Origin: Lobosporangium transversale
Lineage: Eukaryota; Mortierellomycota; Mortierellomycetes; Mortierellales; Mortierellaceae
DNA length: 64,000 nucleotides
Direction of reading: 5' to 3'
Assembly (NCBI RefSeq): GCF_002105155.1
Contig: NW_019029010.1
Location: 372,001-436,000, forward strand
Under the pieces are notes generated by a model. It was given only the letters and a program-made list of their open reading frames with translations. It was not told the DNA's origin and made no database searches. Below, one piece after another: positions 12,332 to 22,836 of this stretch (position 1 is its first letter; each line of letters begins with the position of its first letter). The position numbers and the translations under genes were made by a program.

Positions 12332-12837
12332 ATGATCTTGATCTTGACCTTGGCCTTGACCTTGACCTTAACTTCGGTCGGGATCTAGGTCTTGTCAATG
12401 AATAAAGCTGTGGTCGTGATTTTTTACGTGACTCGATTCGTTGTCTTGTAGAGCCGACATTTCTATCATCAGTGCCACTATTACTGAAACTACTATCACG
12501 ACTACTACTACGACTATTGTTACTGCGACCGCCACTGCGACTACCTCTACGACTATGACTACGACTACGACTACGACTACGACCATGACTACGACTACGA
12601 CTATGATTAATGCGCTGCTTTAGGTCTAATCCAGGCTCAGCTCTATGTCGCGTCTCATCTGGCTGTTCTGCTGCTATCACTTCTTTCCTTTGTTTCTGTT
12701 TAAGTAACTCCTTGACTCGTTGCAAACGATCAAGTTTGCGTATCTCTGAAGATTTGAGCGCCTCTTCTGTAGCAATGGTTGCTACGTCTGATGCTATTAT
12801 TGGCTGATTCTCCTGGTCTTCTTTTTGGGATTGTATT

Positions 12838-12869
<32 letters not shown>

Positions 12870-13460
12870 ATATATTTTCTGGGTTTGGCGCCTTTTTTCA
12901 ACAAAATAATTGTGCCAAGGATGATGTTCTTGCATGAATTCAAATCTAAGATCTTGCAAAGACATAAGCTTCTGTTCAAACACAGCTGCATCGTCATGTA
13001 TGCTCAAAAACTCAGCCGTTTTTTCAATCAGTTTCTCAATATCAAAATGTAGCCGCCTAAAATAAAATAAAAATTAGTCATTGGTCCATTGATTGATTAA
13101 TAGATGTAATAACATTCAAAAAAAAAAAAAAAAAAAAAAACTGAATGTATTGCTTACGCTTCAAGCGCTTTGGCTTCCTCTGCAGTACGACGCTCCTTTT
13201 CTTCTTGTTCTGCCCTGGCTTCTTCTGCCTCTCTCTGACGAACATCTTCGGCAGTTTCGTATAATCCAGTCTGCATTAGCCATCGTACATGTTTATAAAA
13301 TTGATATAAGTGATGTCTGCGACTTAAGAATCCAAAATTAGGGTTGGTGGCCTGCTTTGCCTGTAAAATAATCTCCATAGTCGGTTCTGAACTATTATTG
13401 ACAAACTTTGCTGTCCTTTCTATTAAAGCCAATGTCTTTTCGTTATCAGGCTAGGGCGGG

Positions 13461-13515
<55 letters not shown>

Positions 13516-14518
13516 AAGATATTAGGATATGGAATATAAATTAAAATAAAATGGTCTAAATAATGTTTTTTTCGGAGGAGCACCTACCACTGACATTCTT
13601 TCAGGAACTTCAAAATGAAGCTGAAAGGCTGATTCTGTCGAATTCCGATCATGATTATTCTCATCCTTGTCATAAGCATAATGTACTCCTCTATAGTTGG
13701 AAGAAGATTCTTGTTCTGCGCGTTTTTGAGCCAAATGCTCCTCCCGGTCATCTTCATCCATATCAAACAATAGCTCCTCATCTGAATCAAGATCCTGATA
13801 ACGCTCCTCATCCAGTTCTTTTGACCAACCCTCCTCACGTTCAAAGAAATGATGATTCCCTGAAATGTCCCTAAATCCTGTAAAGAACCGTTCATCATCC
13901 AATAAGTTTCTGGCATCATATCTATCGGTAAGAATACATATATATATATAGAGAGAAAGGGAGTATAAATATAATATGCTTTTTATTCCCTGTTCTTGTT
14001 CACGTAACTTTTTTTTTTTTTTTTTTTTTTTTTGGTTAGTCTTTCCTTTTCAGTCAGAAATAATGGCCGCATTATCCTTGGTTGATGCAAAAAAAAAAAA
14101 AATAAAAAATAAAAAATAAAAAAAAAAAATACTGGAGAACCGAAAGTCTTGCGTGTATGTCGTTTTTGGATGTATCCACAGGGAGCCATTGGACACATGT
14201 GTATACTAGCATCTATGCTTTGTCTCCTCTTCACCCTTCCTCTTTCTTTCGCTCTTTTCCTCTTACTCTTCATTACCTGTCAAGCCAAAGAGAGTTTTCA
14301 TCGTTAGGATCTTGACCCTGCCATGTAATGAGCAAATGGCCTTCTTCTATAGCTTGAGCTGCATTGTCATTTTGAAAGAGAAAAGCTTCATAACCAAATG
14401 CAATCAATGGTTCATCCTCTTTGCCTCCTGGATCCTTGCGATCCCTTCTCCGTCTATCCCGTAGATCTGAGGTAGACTGACTGGGGTGGCTATTATCGAG
14501 ATTAGGATCATTCCACAT
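12081..14518 (-). CDS. SFSWAP: SWAP/SURP splicing regulator (SFSWAP-like, suppressor-of-white-apricot family)
   Basis: Four exons: 14277-14518, 13588-13921, 13158-13450 and 12081-13056, in frame, about 614 residues. The N-terminal block (LIAFGYEAFLFQNDNAAQAI, then LLITWQGQD and RYDARNLL across intron 1) matches the conserved SWAP N-terminal domain (LLVFGY..KLFRDD..A...GQHLIPW.G...DRYD.R). First SURP module: LIERTAKFVNNSSEPTMEII then NPNFGFLSRRHHLYQFYKHV. Second SURP: IEKTAEFLSIHDDAAVFEQK then FEFMQEHHPWHNYF. A polyGln tract and a long C-terminal Arg/Ser domain follow. By family knowledge such proteins regulate alternative splicing in the nucleus, with SURP modules binding SF1. Intron 2 carries a 51-nt homopolymer. 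The family is missing from budding yeast, so its presence is informative about lineage. Confidence 0.88.
12241..12330 (-). repeat. Perfect hexanucleotide array encoding an Arg-Ser dipeptide run
   Basis: Fifteen uninterrupted copies of CTTGAC on the plus strand, read on the minus strand as alternating AGG TCA, that is (Arg-Ser)n. Imperfect copies extend to about 12120 and 12375, and a second RS block with different codons (ACG/ACT-type triplets on plus) lies near 12510-12610. This is the RS domain of the SFSWAP-like protein. Confidence 0.92.
13461..13511. repeat. 51-nt poly(A) run (poly(T) on the sense strand of the host intron)
   Basis: Uninterrupted A from 13461 to 13511, just upstream (in sense orientation) of the acceptor of intron 2 of the SFSWAP-like gene, where it forms an extreme polypyrimidine tract. 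Confidence 0.9.
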
Positions 14519-14621
14519 CGCATTGCTATTTGTTCCAGATCTTATTTCAAAAAAGTGAAGGCATTTTCTACCTATTTATTCTGCATAAAATACACGTGAC
14601 TATTCAAGATTAATGATAGTT

Positions 14622-14681
14622 TATCCCTTCGTTGGATTCCGGAACACCGGTGTTCCAGATTTTGTGACCAACGAAGGGATA
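14622..14681. repeat. Nested inverted repeat: 14-bp arms around a 16-bp perfect palindrome
   Basis: TATCCCTTCGTTGG (14622-14635) is repeated in exact inverted orientation as CCAACGAAGGGATA (14668-14681). Between them lies the perfect palindrome GGAACACCGGTGTTCC (14641-14656). The element sits in the 263-bp spacer between the SFSWAP-like start and the end of the ADCK-like gene, about 100-165 bp upstream of the SFSWAP ATG. It could be a regulatory dyad or a small mobile-element relic. Confidence 0.85.
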
Positions 14682-14781
14682 GTTCACTCAAACGGACTAT
14701 ATTATGCCTTGATGCTTTTTCTAATAAAATAATAAAAAAATGTTTATGTGTGTACAGTCAGTTCTATTGGGAGGAAGTGAT

Positions 14782-16484
14782 TTAAATCGCTGGATGAAGT
14801 AGAACATCCAAATGTCTGTCTACTGTAGTCGTCGCTTCTAACGTTTCGTGCGCCCACTGTCTCGCCTCCAGTAGGAACCACATCTTGATCCACCATCCAC
14901 CTCCGCCTGGCAAGTCTCGTACTCCTTCAACCACTCCACGGCCACCATCTTGCCGTCCAAGTTCACGTAGAATAGGAAGTGCAGTCTTGAACAGATCAAT
15001 ATTAGGGTTCAGTTGACGTCCAATACCCTCAAGAATTAAAATTGAAATCACAACGTTTGCAAAATCCCCTTCCATAGGAACATGGTGCTTACGAACCATT
15101 GCCATCACCTCTGTCAGTAGTTCTCCAATCTTGATCTTGCCCAGCGACATTGCGCTGCCCTTGACGCTCAGAATCAATTTTTGCATTTTTAGGGCGAATG
15201 ACTCACCGTCGATTACAGCCTCAGGATTTCGACATCGCTCAATCATCAATTGACCTGCACGATACCCATCAAACTCTGCTAGTGCGTGAAACAGATCCAA
15301 GAAGTTGCGTCGATTTTTATCAGACAGAACTGAGACGAGTCCTGCATCAATAAAGACCACTTGTGGGCGCCATCCTTCGTTGTAAAGGTTCTCCAGCTCC
15401 TGCATCCATGCTTGCGTATCATTTTTTGGAATGGCCCTCAATCGCATTGTAGCCTCATCTACATGGGCCATATCTTGAGCGCTCTTGCCCCTGAACCTGG
15501 AGATGATCTGCTTTATAAGGTTATTAGCTGAAGGGTTGTAAAACCGAACAAAAATATTTCCTGGATGTAGATCCGCATGGACGAAATTATCGAAGATGAG
15601 CATTCTCTATAGAATTTAAAGACAAGTAGGACCATGTTTATATTAGCAGTCAAGTCCTTATTTTGTTAAAACGAGTGCTTCAAACATGATATATGTAAAA
15701 AAACAATTGAAATAGTCTTACCAAGAATCCATCAAGACCGATGTCAGCAATCTTCACATCAAAAGAACCTGCTCCACGCTGGAGGAACGTCTTTAAAGGA
15801 AAAGCATCCACAAACTCCTCAATCAACATCTCACGTGTCGCAAACTGTATGAGTGGTGTTGGGAAGGTGACAGTATAGCGACCCCGAAACTTACGCTGGA
15901 ACTTTTCCAGATTCTTGGCTTCTATCCTCAGATCAAGCTGCTCCTGCATCATTTCCCCAAACATAGCGACCTGATCTGGTAATGAGATCCATCGCATTCC
16001 TGGGATCAGATTGATTAATTTGGCAAAGAAACTCATGATCGCCAGGTCCCGCTCCACAGTGCGTGCGACTCTTGGGTGGAGAACCTTAATTGCAACCTCT
16101 GTCTTTAGTTTCTTTTCAGTACGCTCGCCTGGATCCTTTTTGGGAACAACAACCTTTGTGACGTTACTCAACTTGCCAATCATAGTTTTGCCACCATCGT
16201 CTCCTGCACCTTTTCCTACAGTCTGCTGCTCATCAGGTTCAAAATGCAATGCGATACCAGGTTTTAATCGGCCTCGGTAGACCTGAGCAATTGCACCGAT
16301 GCCGAGCGGGGTCTCAATAAACTCATCAAAGATGTCTTCGAGCTTACGTCCACCAAATGCGGCCTCGATCGTTCGTCGAGTATGCTCTATAGAATGTGGA
16401 TCAACCTGGTTGTGTAGCTTTGATAACATTATACATAATTGATTTGGAAATATATCTGTCCTTGAGGCAGCCCATTGCGAGAGC

Positions 16485-16516
<32 letters not shown>

Positions 16517-16548
16517 CTCAGAAAGAAGGTTCATGCCAATTACCAAAT

Positions 16549-16580
<32 letters not shown>

Positions 16581-17348
16581 ACGCCATTATTTCACAATTA
16601 TTTTTTCTACCTTAATAAACGTGGGACCTGCCAACTCCATATGCCGCACAAGTAGATTGTACCACCAAATGGTACCACTGCGTTCATCATCCAGTTCCTT
16701 CTGGCGTTCACCCATAAATACTACAGGTAAGGTGATGAAGAGTGGTAAAAAGATGACTGCCAGAACACCAAACCGCCATATAGTTAAAATAGGATGGAAA
16801 ACATAATCATCCAACATATCGTCCAAATATTGCTTGAGTCGCCTCCAAAACGATGGCTTTTGAGCATCTTTGACAATCTGTGTCTTGACTAAAGGTATAG
16901 CCTGTGCTAGTCTACTATGTTGATGGTGTTGATGATGGCCACTGTTGGAAAGATCTTTTGCCTCCAAGTGAATTCCGGGTGACAAAAAGCTAAGGCCTCC
17001 TTGAGTGACCAGTGCAGGTATGATATAATGCCATGTCGAGACATTCGTGGTGTTGGTGCTTGTACGAGCCGTGTTGGATATTGCTTTAGTATTTGTTATT
17101 GCTGTAGTAGAATACAACCGGTTGTGTTGTTTCAGGGAGCGGCAAGATGAAGAAGAGTGCTTCGATATGCCCTCGACAGCTCTCGTAGATTGATACCGTT
17201 GTTGCTGTGCTGTCCGTGGTCGAGAAGAGCGAAGAATAACACCCAGTCCTGGAACAGTGGTGCTCCGACGCAAGGACCCCATTGAGAGACGAGACATTGT
17301 TGTAACAGTGGTATGGGACATTGTCATGAAACGGTGACTAACATGCAA
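14782..17348 (-). CDS. ADCK2: ABC1/UbiB-family mitochondrial atypical kinase (ADCK2 / Cqd1-like)
   Basis: Three exons: 16611-17348, 15722-16483 and 14782-15606, all phase 0, giving 774 residues. The N-terminus is Arg/Ser/Thr-rich without acidic residues (for example MSRLSMGSLRRSTTVPGLGV), typical of a mitochondrial presequence. A hydrophobic segment near residues 190-215 (FGVLAVIFLPLFITLPVVF) is a probable inner-membrane anchor. ABC1 hallmarks: the KxGQ-type motif, here GPTFIKLSQWAASR split exactly by intron 1; a glycine/alanine loop GIGAIAQVYRG; VAIKVLHPRV with the ATP-binding Lys; catalytic loop FVHADLHPGN; metal-binding IDAGL. By family knowledge these proteins influence coenzyme Q metabolism and distribution. 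The region around FIKL.QWAS.R..LFP.. is closest to ADCK2. Oddity: Ser replaces the Gly of KxGQ. A further upstream start is not excluded. Confidence 0.88.
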
Positions 17349-18217
17349 TCAGAGGAATTGTAATGTAGTCGATCAGCTTCTAGACAAGATAAAACGAAAA
17401 AAAAAAAAAAAAAATCACAACGCGCCGGAAAGCTCTAGGGAAGAAGGGAAGAAGGGAAGGGGTTTACGTGAGAGAGAAAGAAGGAAATAGGGAATAAGAA
17501 AAGAGGCGAAATACACTCACATATTCCAGTGCCTCCCTGTCTCATAAACTTCTGAATGCAAGGAATGCTGGTATCCCAGCAGTCACCAAACGGACTCGAC
17601 TGTGCAGCGCAGGCATGGACACATAGAAAAGGTCACCTGGATCAACCTTAAATGTATACAAATATTTTCATCATTGGCTAAAGTTATTTATTCTGCAAGA
17701 TGATAGCCCCTTATCAATTCGCATCGTCTAAAATGTATACCAAACAGAGATTTGTATACATTTGGCAAATGCAGTGCAAGCAAGAAATAAAAAAGATGTC
17801 TCTTGCACTCCTACCATGCCCACCATGCCCACCATATCCTAGGACTTTGGCTACACAGATCAGGAGAGCACGACAATGGTGACTAAAAAATAAAAAAAAA
17901 GAAAGCACAATAAAACTATGAGACAAGCTGGCGCCATGTGCAAAGCAGATCTTGACCGCTAGATCGCACACCAAATGGATACAAAAGGTTGATTTATGCC
18001 CATTCAACGAGCATAAAAAAGTCGTTCCTGAAAGAGAAAAAAGAAAAAAGAAAAAAAGAAAAAGAAAAAGAGGAAAAGCGGGACGTCCAATTTAGACTAG
18101 ATGGTGTTGGCTCGAGAAATGGTACCCTCCTTGTTCCTTTCTTTTTTTTTTTTCTTATTCTTTTCTTTCTTTGTAGGTCCTTGATAGATTTAGGGGCCAG
18201 TTCGCGTCAGCTGCATG
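17349..18217. other. Intergenic region, about 0.87 kb
   Basis: Between the 5' end of the ADCK2-like gene and the 3' end of UPF3, both minus strand. It contains GA-rich and T-rich tracts (near 17400-17500 and 18020-18080) and a short CCATGCCCA direct repeat near 17815-17835. No coding region is supported. Confidence 0.45.
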
Positions 18218-19996
18218 TTACCCTTGCACTGTCGAGGTTTGTGAATTATCTTGTCCACCTCCACGGCCTCGTCGACTACGTCCCTGTCGTCCAGACCCTC
18301 CAGACCCTCCAGTGCTTTGTCCTCCTTGTCCTTTATTTCCAGAGGCTGGAGGAACATTAGTAGTATTCCCACTGTTGTTGTTGGCGACAGTGGCATTGCT
18401 GGTGGCGGCCTTGGCCTCTTGTTTAGCACGGTCTCCTCGAGTTCTACGGGATCGGCTAGATCGGCCAGATCCACCTTCAGAATTGGCTGTCTGTAAACTA
18501 TCTTTTTTAGCATTTGTTGAGACATTGTTGCTTCCTTGCTGCTGCTGTCCACGACGACCGCTTGGGTTTCCAGGCTCTTGGTTCCCGTGTGATCCGCTAT
18601 TGATGTTTTGTTGCTTTGGTTCTGACTGACTAGGAGGATTCTGGGCTGATGGGGCGGGCGTATTATTATTGGTCGTGGATTTAGGCTTCAAAAGCGTAAT
18701 TTGTGGTGTTGCAGCCTCTCCAGTAGTAGAACTAGAGGCATCTGCATTTGCCTTCTTGCTGGCACGATTGCGTCTTCTTTCACGTTTGGGTTTTGACCCA
18801 GAGGTATTCTCAGTGTCGGCGTTTTGGACATTTTGTGCACTTTGAGCTGATTTGCGCCCTTGTGGAGTCTGCGGCTGGTTCTGTTGAGGTTGTTGGTTCT
18901 TGTTGGCTGCAGCAGAAGCATTTGAGGATTGGCCACGATTATTGCTAGTCTCCTTGGCGTTCCTATTAATGAGAATGGTAATTTGTCCCTTTGTAGCGTT
19001 TGAAAGCCCAGCTTTCCCTGCCTGCCTCGCTTGGCGAGCAGCAATTTTGGCGGCCTGAGCTTTGGCTTGCGCCGCAGCTTTCTGGGCTCTCAAGGCCTCC
19101 AGCAGCGGAGTTGCTTTTGGGTTTACAACACTCTCCTTCAGCACTAGATGCCAAAAAAAATAAAAAAAAATAAAAAGAAAATGGATGGATGTATGACGCA
19201 GATGTCCTTAATAAAGCTAATCGGTATTACCACACTGAAATCTTATCCTGACTGGACTGTATGTTGCTTACATAATTCTGTTCCTGACAACTTCATCTCC
19301 TTTTCAGCCTCGGTTGGTTCAGCATTCAGCGATTCGAGAAATGCGATGTAATCCGGATCTGTTTATATAATGTGAAACAGTATTAATGAATGCATGTCGA
19401 TGGTCAAAAAGATTGCCATTTATATATATGTAGATTTTATCATTAAAATCTTGCATATTAGCATTTCACCTTGTTCAATTGTTCCTTGCTTTGAATCAAC
19501 CTTGCGTGGTTCGCGTGGAACCTTTTGGAAAGGTGCAAATTCTACAAACGCCCTGCTTTCATTCTTTTGCTTGTCAATAAACATGTGTCCGTGATATACA
19601 TTTTGGAACTCCAAAGCCAGCTTTTCGTTTTTGAAGTAGATATAAGCACGAGCAAATGTGTTTCCTTTGACGGGACTGAGAAAAAAACGTATAGAAAAAC
19701 AAAATAAAAATTGAGAGCGCTGAGTCAGTAAAAGGAGTGTAGAGATGTATAAATGAAGGATAACAGGACAAAGAATATGTCCCATACTTTTTGCTGACTT
19801 TCCCTGCAACCCAGGTAGTCGGTCTCTCCAGTGAGGTCTCTTGCACAAATGGTTTAATAGACTCCATAAAAACATGTTCGGGTAAGTTGGCCGGAAGGCG
19901 ACGAACGACTATCTTTGTCTTTTGTTGGCCTCTGTTAGGTCCTTTTGGTCGTGATGCACGCTTAAAATTGGTTGCTTTTCCTCCAGCTGTACTCAT
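18218..19996 (-). CDS. UPF3: Nonsense-mediated decay factor UPF3 (SMG4/UPF3 domain)
   Basis: Four exons: 19788-19996, 19470-19675, 19272-19358 and 18218-19143, in frame, 475 residues. The N-terminal SMG4/UPF3 RNP-like domain is clear: KTKIVVRRLPANLPEHVFME, then TFARAYIYFKNEKLALEFQN, FIDKQKNESRAFVEFAPFQK, and after intron 2 an IEQDPDYIAFLESL block matching family SIE.D.EY..FL. The long C-terminus is low complexity: Ala/Lys/Gln-rich coiled region, Asn/Ser/Gln-rich middle, and Arg-Gly-rich end (GRSRRGRGGG). By family knowledge UPF3 binds UPF2 through this domain and links the termination complex or exon junctions to UPF1-driven decay, shuttling between nucleus and cytoplasm. No animal-type exon-junction-binding motif is obvious. 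It is divergent from RPB10 across 285 bp. Confidence 0.93.
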
Positions 19997-20281
19997 TTTT
20001 TTTTTTTTTTTTTTTTTTCTTTTTTTGCGAGGGAATAAAGTAATGGGATCCTGCAAGATGAAGAAAGCATGAACCAAACATGCAAGAAAGAAATGGTGGA
20101 CGTGGCTTATCACATATGACACTTCATGCTGTGCATGCGTGTACATGTGCAAGGCGCAGGCACACCGAATTTATCCGCAGTCACACGCACCATTTTTTTT
20201 TAGTTGTTTATCATCAAGGAGGTAAGTTTTTTTTTTTCTCCAGCTTTGTCTCATTCCATCAAACTTGTACATCAATTCAAT
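19997..20281. promoter_or_regulatory. Shared divergent promoter of UPF3 and RPB10
   Basis: 285 bp separate the two start codons. It contains a poly(T) run next to UPF3 (19997-20018) and a second T-run near 20227-20237, with pyrimidine-rich sequence before the RPB10 ATG. No single TATA box stands out. Confidence 0.55.
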
Positions 20282-20949
20282 ATGATTATCCCTGTGCGCT
20301 GCTTCTCCTGCGGAAAAGTCATTGGAAACAAATGGGACCATTATCTCTCACTCCTGCAGGCAGACTTTAGCGAAGGGTGAGTATTTGATGGGATTCATTA
20401 CATTTTGATCCACTTTAGTCATTGGATGGAGATTAGCATATTAAAGCTCTGAAACGATAACAACAACAACAGCTAATAGATACAACTATAAAAACAGCAG
20501 CAATAAGTACAACAAATAAATACAGGAACAGTGATTGCAGCAACGGAAACAACTACAACATCGGACCAGTTGGCATAAAGGGATCCTTACTCTCAATTCC
20601 CTCTATCTTACTGTTCGTTTTCAATTATCAACGGAAAATAACCTAATAATATATCTTTTCTGATCACATAGTGATGCTCTTGACTCACTCGGATTGAAGA
20701 GATACTGCTGCCGTCGCATGGTCCTTACACATGTCGACTTGATTGAGAAGCTGTTGCATTATAATCGTAAGTTAAAAGGAGGGGGAAAAAATCAATTCAA
20801 TATTTCTATATTAATTCGTATAAAGTCCAAAAGTGGAGTGAATAGAATGATATCAGTCGATATTGGAAGTATTTTGACAATTTTTTTTTTTTTTTAAAAA
20901 AACTTATTCTTTGATAGCTTTGGAGCGCAGCGTTGATTTGAAGCGATAA
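20282..20949 (+). CDS. RPB10: RNA polymerases I, II and III shared subunit RPB10 (RPABC5)
   Basis: Three exons: 20282-20376, 20672-20766 and 20918-20949, giving 73 residues, the normal size. The protein opens [20 protein letters not shown], with the CxxC zinc ligands, continues [16 protein letters not shown] with the paired Cys ligands, then [11 protein letters not shown] and, after intron 2, [10 protein letters not shown]. These are diagnostic of the small zinc-bundle subunit common to all three nuclear RNA polymerases. Intron 1 (295 nt) begins GTGAGT; intron 2 (151 nt) contains a T-run before its TAG acceptor. Both junctions restore family sequence, so the model is firm. Confidence 0.97.
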
Positions 20950-21796
20950 GGAAAAAAAAAAAAAAAAAAAAAGAGTAAAGGAATAGTCAAGAAGAAGCAT
21001 CTGTACAAACTGCATTGGGATTAATAAACACCTCACATAGTGTATTTTTCATTGAATTAAAAGCTGAAATGTTCTTTAGTGAATGGCATGCAATATCAGA
21101 CCATAGGATGGAAGGTTTGACATGCGCAGCACATATCAAAGGTCTTGTTTTTGTTTGTGTTATTAAACTAGAGTTATCGTACTACCGAAGTATAGGTATC
21201 TTGCATATCTTTTCTTCTAGTAAAGAACCTTAGTCCAAAGATTAAGAAGGAAAAATAAAACGGATCAGAGCCTTATTCTAAGAGACTCCAGATCCATTAA
21301 ACCGTACAAGGAAAAGTTTAATTGTGCTTTTTTTTCTTTTTTTTTTTTTTTTTTTTTTTTTTTTAGTTCAACTGGAAACAATTGTTAGAAAAAGCGCGGT
21401 AATAAAAAAGAAACATTGATCAATCTATACGTGATATTTGCTCAGGTGCCTTTCGAATTTCAATTAGCGATTGATGAGCCACGTGTCGTGTGGATCAGTT
21501 TGGGAATACCGGAAGTGATTATCACACTTGCCCGAAGAAAAAGGCTTTTTTTTTTTTTTTGGGCGAGGAAGAATAAGAAAAAAAAAAGACAGATTATTAC
21601 AAAAACCAGTTGGTTGGTCTAGAGCAATTCGAACACACAAACACACAAGGTCATGAGAACCATTCATGTCTTGTTACCCATCATTGCACAAAAAATCATG
21701 GAAATAAATAAAAATAAAAAAACACACCATACAGGCTTGATATATCAAAAAGTTCTATTTTCTTTTTTTTCTTTTTTCTTTTTTTTTTTTTTTGCT
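20950..21796. other. Convergent spacer between RPB10 and the cyclin gene
   Basis: It holds the 3' ends of two convergent genes plus poly(A) and poly(T) runs (20952-20971, 21341-21364, 21549-21560, 21780-21793). Short frames here are encoded mainly by homopolymer and I do not consider them genes. Confidence 0.45.
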
Positions 21797-22836
21797 TTAT
21801 TCACCCATTGGAATCCATTGATCTCGTAAACCTTCTTCATAATCTGGTTCTACTAGCGAGCCTTCATTATTATGATCTCCGTCAGAATTCATTGAAGCGC
21901 CACTATTCATCTGCTCATCATCATCGCCTATCAATTGATGACCCTTGCCAGATACTGAGGACATTGGATGAAGTATCTCTGCGATTTCAAACCGCGAGTG
22001 TTGCCTTACAAGGTTGACATAGTATCGTTGCATCACACTGCCTTCGACTGCTACGCGCCATTCGATCAATCCTAAAAACTCGACCTCAAGGGTATTGAGT
22101 TCCTGTGTACTTAATCCTCCCACCTTGGCGTAATGCGAGTTGGTGCAATAAGAATCACATACTGCCTTGGCAGCCAGTGTGACAGATGCAATGATGAACC
22201 GATGGACTGTGAGAGACGAGATGGTGAATGTCCTGACTTTTTCGCAAACGCGGTCGATATAGATCAAAATGACTAGTAAACAGGCCCGTTCCAGTGAGGT
22301 ATATTTTACTATTCTCCGTAGATAATCGTATACAGAAATCTGGGGCGGTGCTCTTGAATGGAAACGAGTGAGATTGGCAGTTGTGAGCGGTATTTGGTCG
22401 TTGTGAGCGGTCAGTCGGCAGAGCATATCCGCTAGTTTGGGACAAGTGGTGTGAATTTTTTTTTTTTTTTTTTTTTTTGGTTAATCTTATTGAACACGAT
22501 CGCATCGTTCGAGCGTGTCGTTAGAGCTACATGTGGTTGGCATGGTACTATTCATTCCACCTTTTTTGCTTCCTATTCTTCCTTTTCTTTACCGTCCCTT
22601 CCCTCTTTTTCATTTTCTTTTTCTTTTTTCTTTTCTTTTTTTTGTTCCTTTGTCTGTTAACCATGTTGCATTGTTGTCTGGTGCTGTCTCTTACCAATCA
22701 TAATGGTGAGGTGAGTCATGTCTACTTGATGAAAATATTCAGGCACGAGGATCACACCTTGAAGTTCTTCCCGCTGTGTAGGCCCTGTTGGCTCTGGCGA
22801 TGGTGAGATTTGGGTTGTACCAGGATGGGGATGCAT
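21797..22836 (-). CDS. PHO80/PCL7-type cyclin (Pho85 cyclin family)
   Basis: Two exons: 22695-22836 and 21797-22431, giving 258 residues with the start at 22836. The junction restores HLTIMIADMLCRLTAHNDQI, the conserved first helix of this cyclin family. Diagnostic sequence follows: LTRFHSRAPPQISVYDYLRR, ACLLVILIYIDR, FTISSLTVHRFIIASVTLAA, CTNSHYAKVGGLSTQELNTL and LIEWRVAV. By family knowledge such cyclins activate a Pho85/CDK5-like kinase controlling phosphate, glycogen and nutrient responses. The C-terminal tail is acidic and Ser/Asn-rich. The frame is open upstream of the ATG back to a possible acceptor near 22880, so an extra 5' exon is possible. Which Pho85 cyclin it is cannot be said. 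Confidence 0.92.

Noticed and set aside
12170..12388. Plus-strand frame made of repeated Leu-Thr
   Set aside because: It is the antisense reading of the RS-domain hexamer array.
20200..20245. Possible tiny 5' UTR intron before RPB10 (GTAAGT to CTCCAG)
   Set aside because: It would be about 25 nt, too short for a spliceosomal intron.
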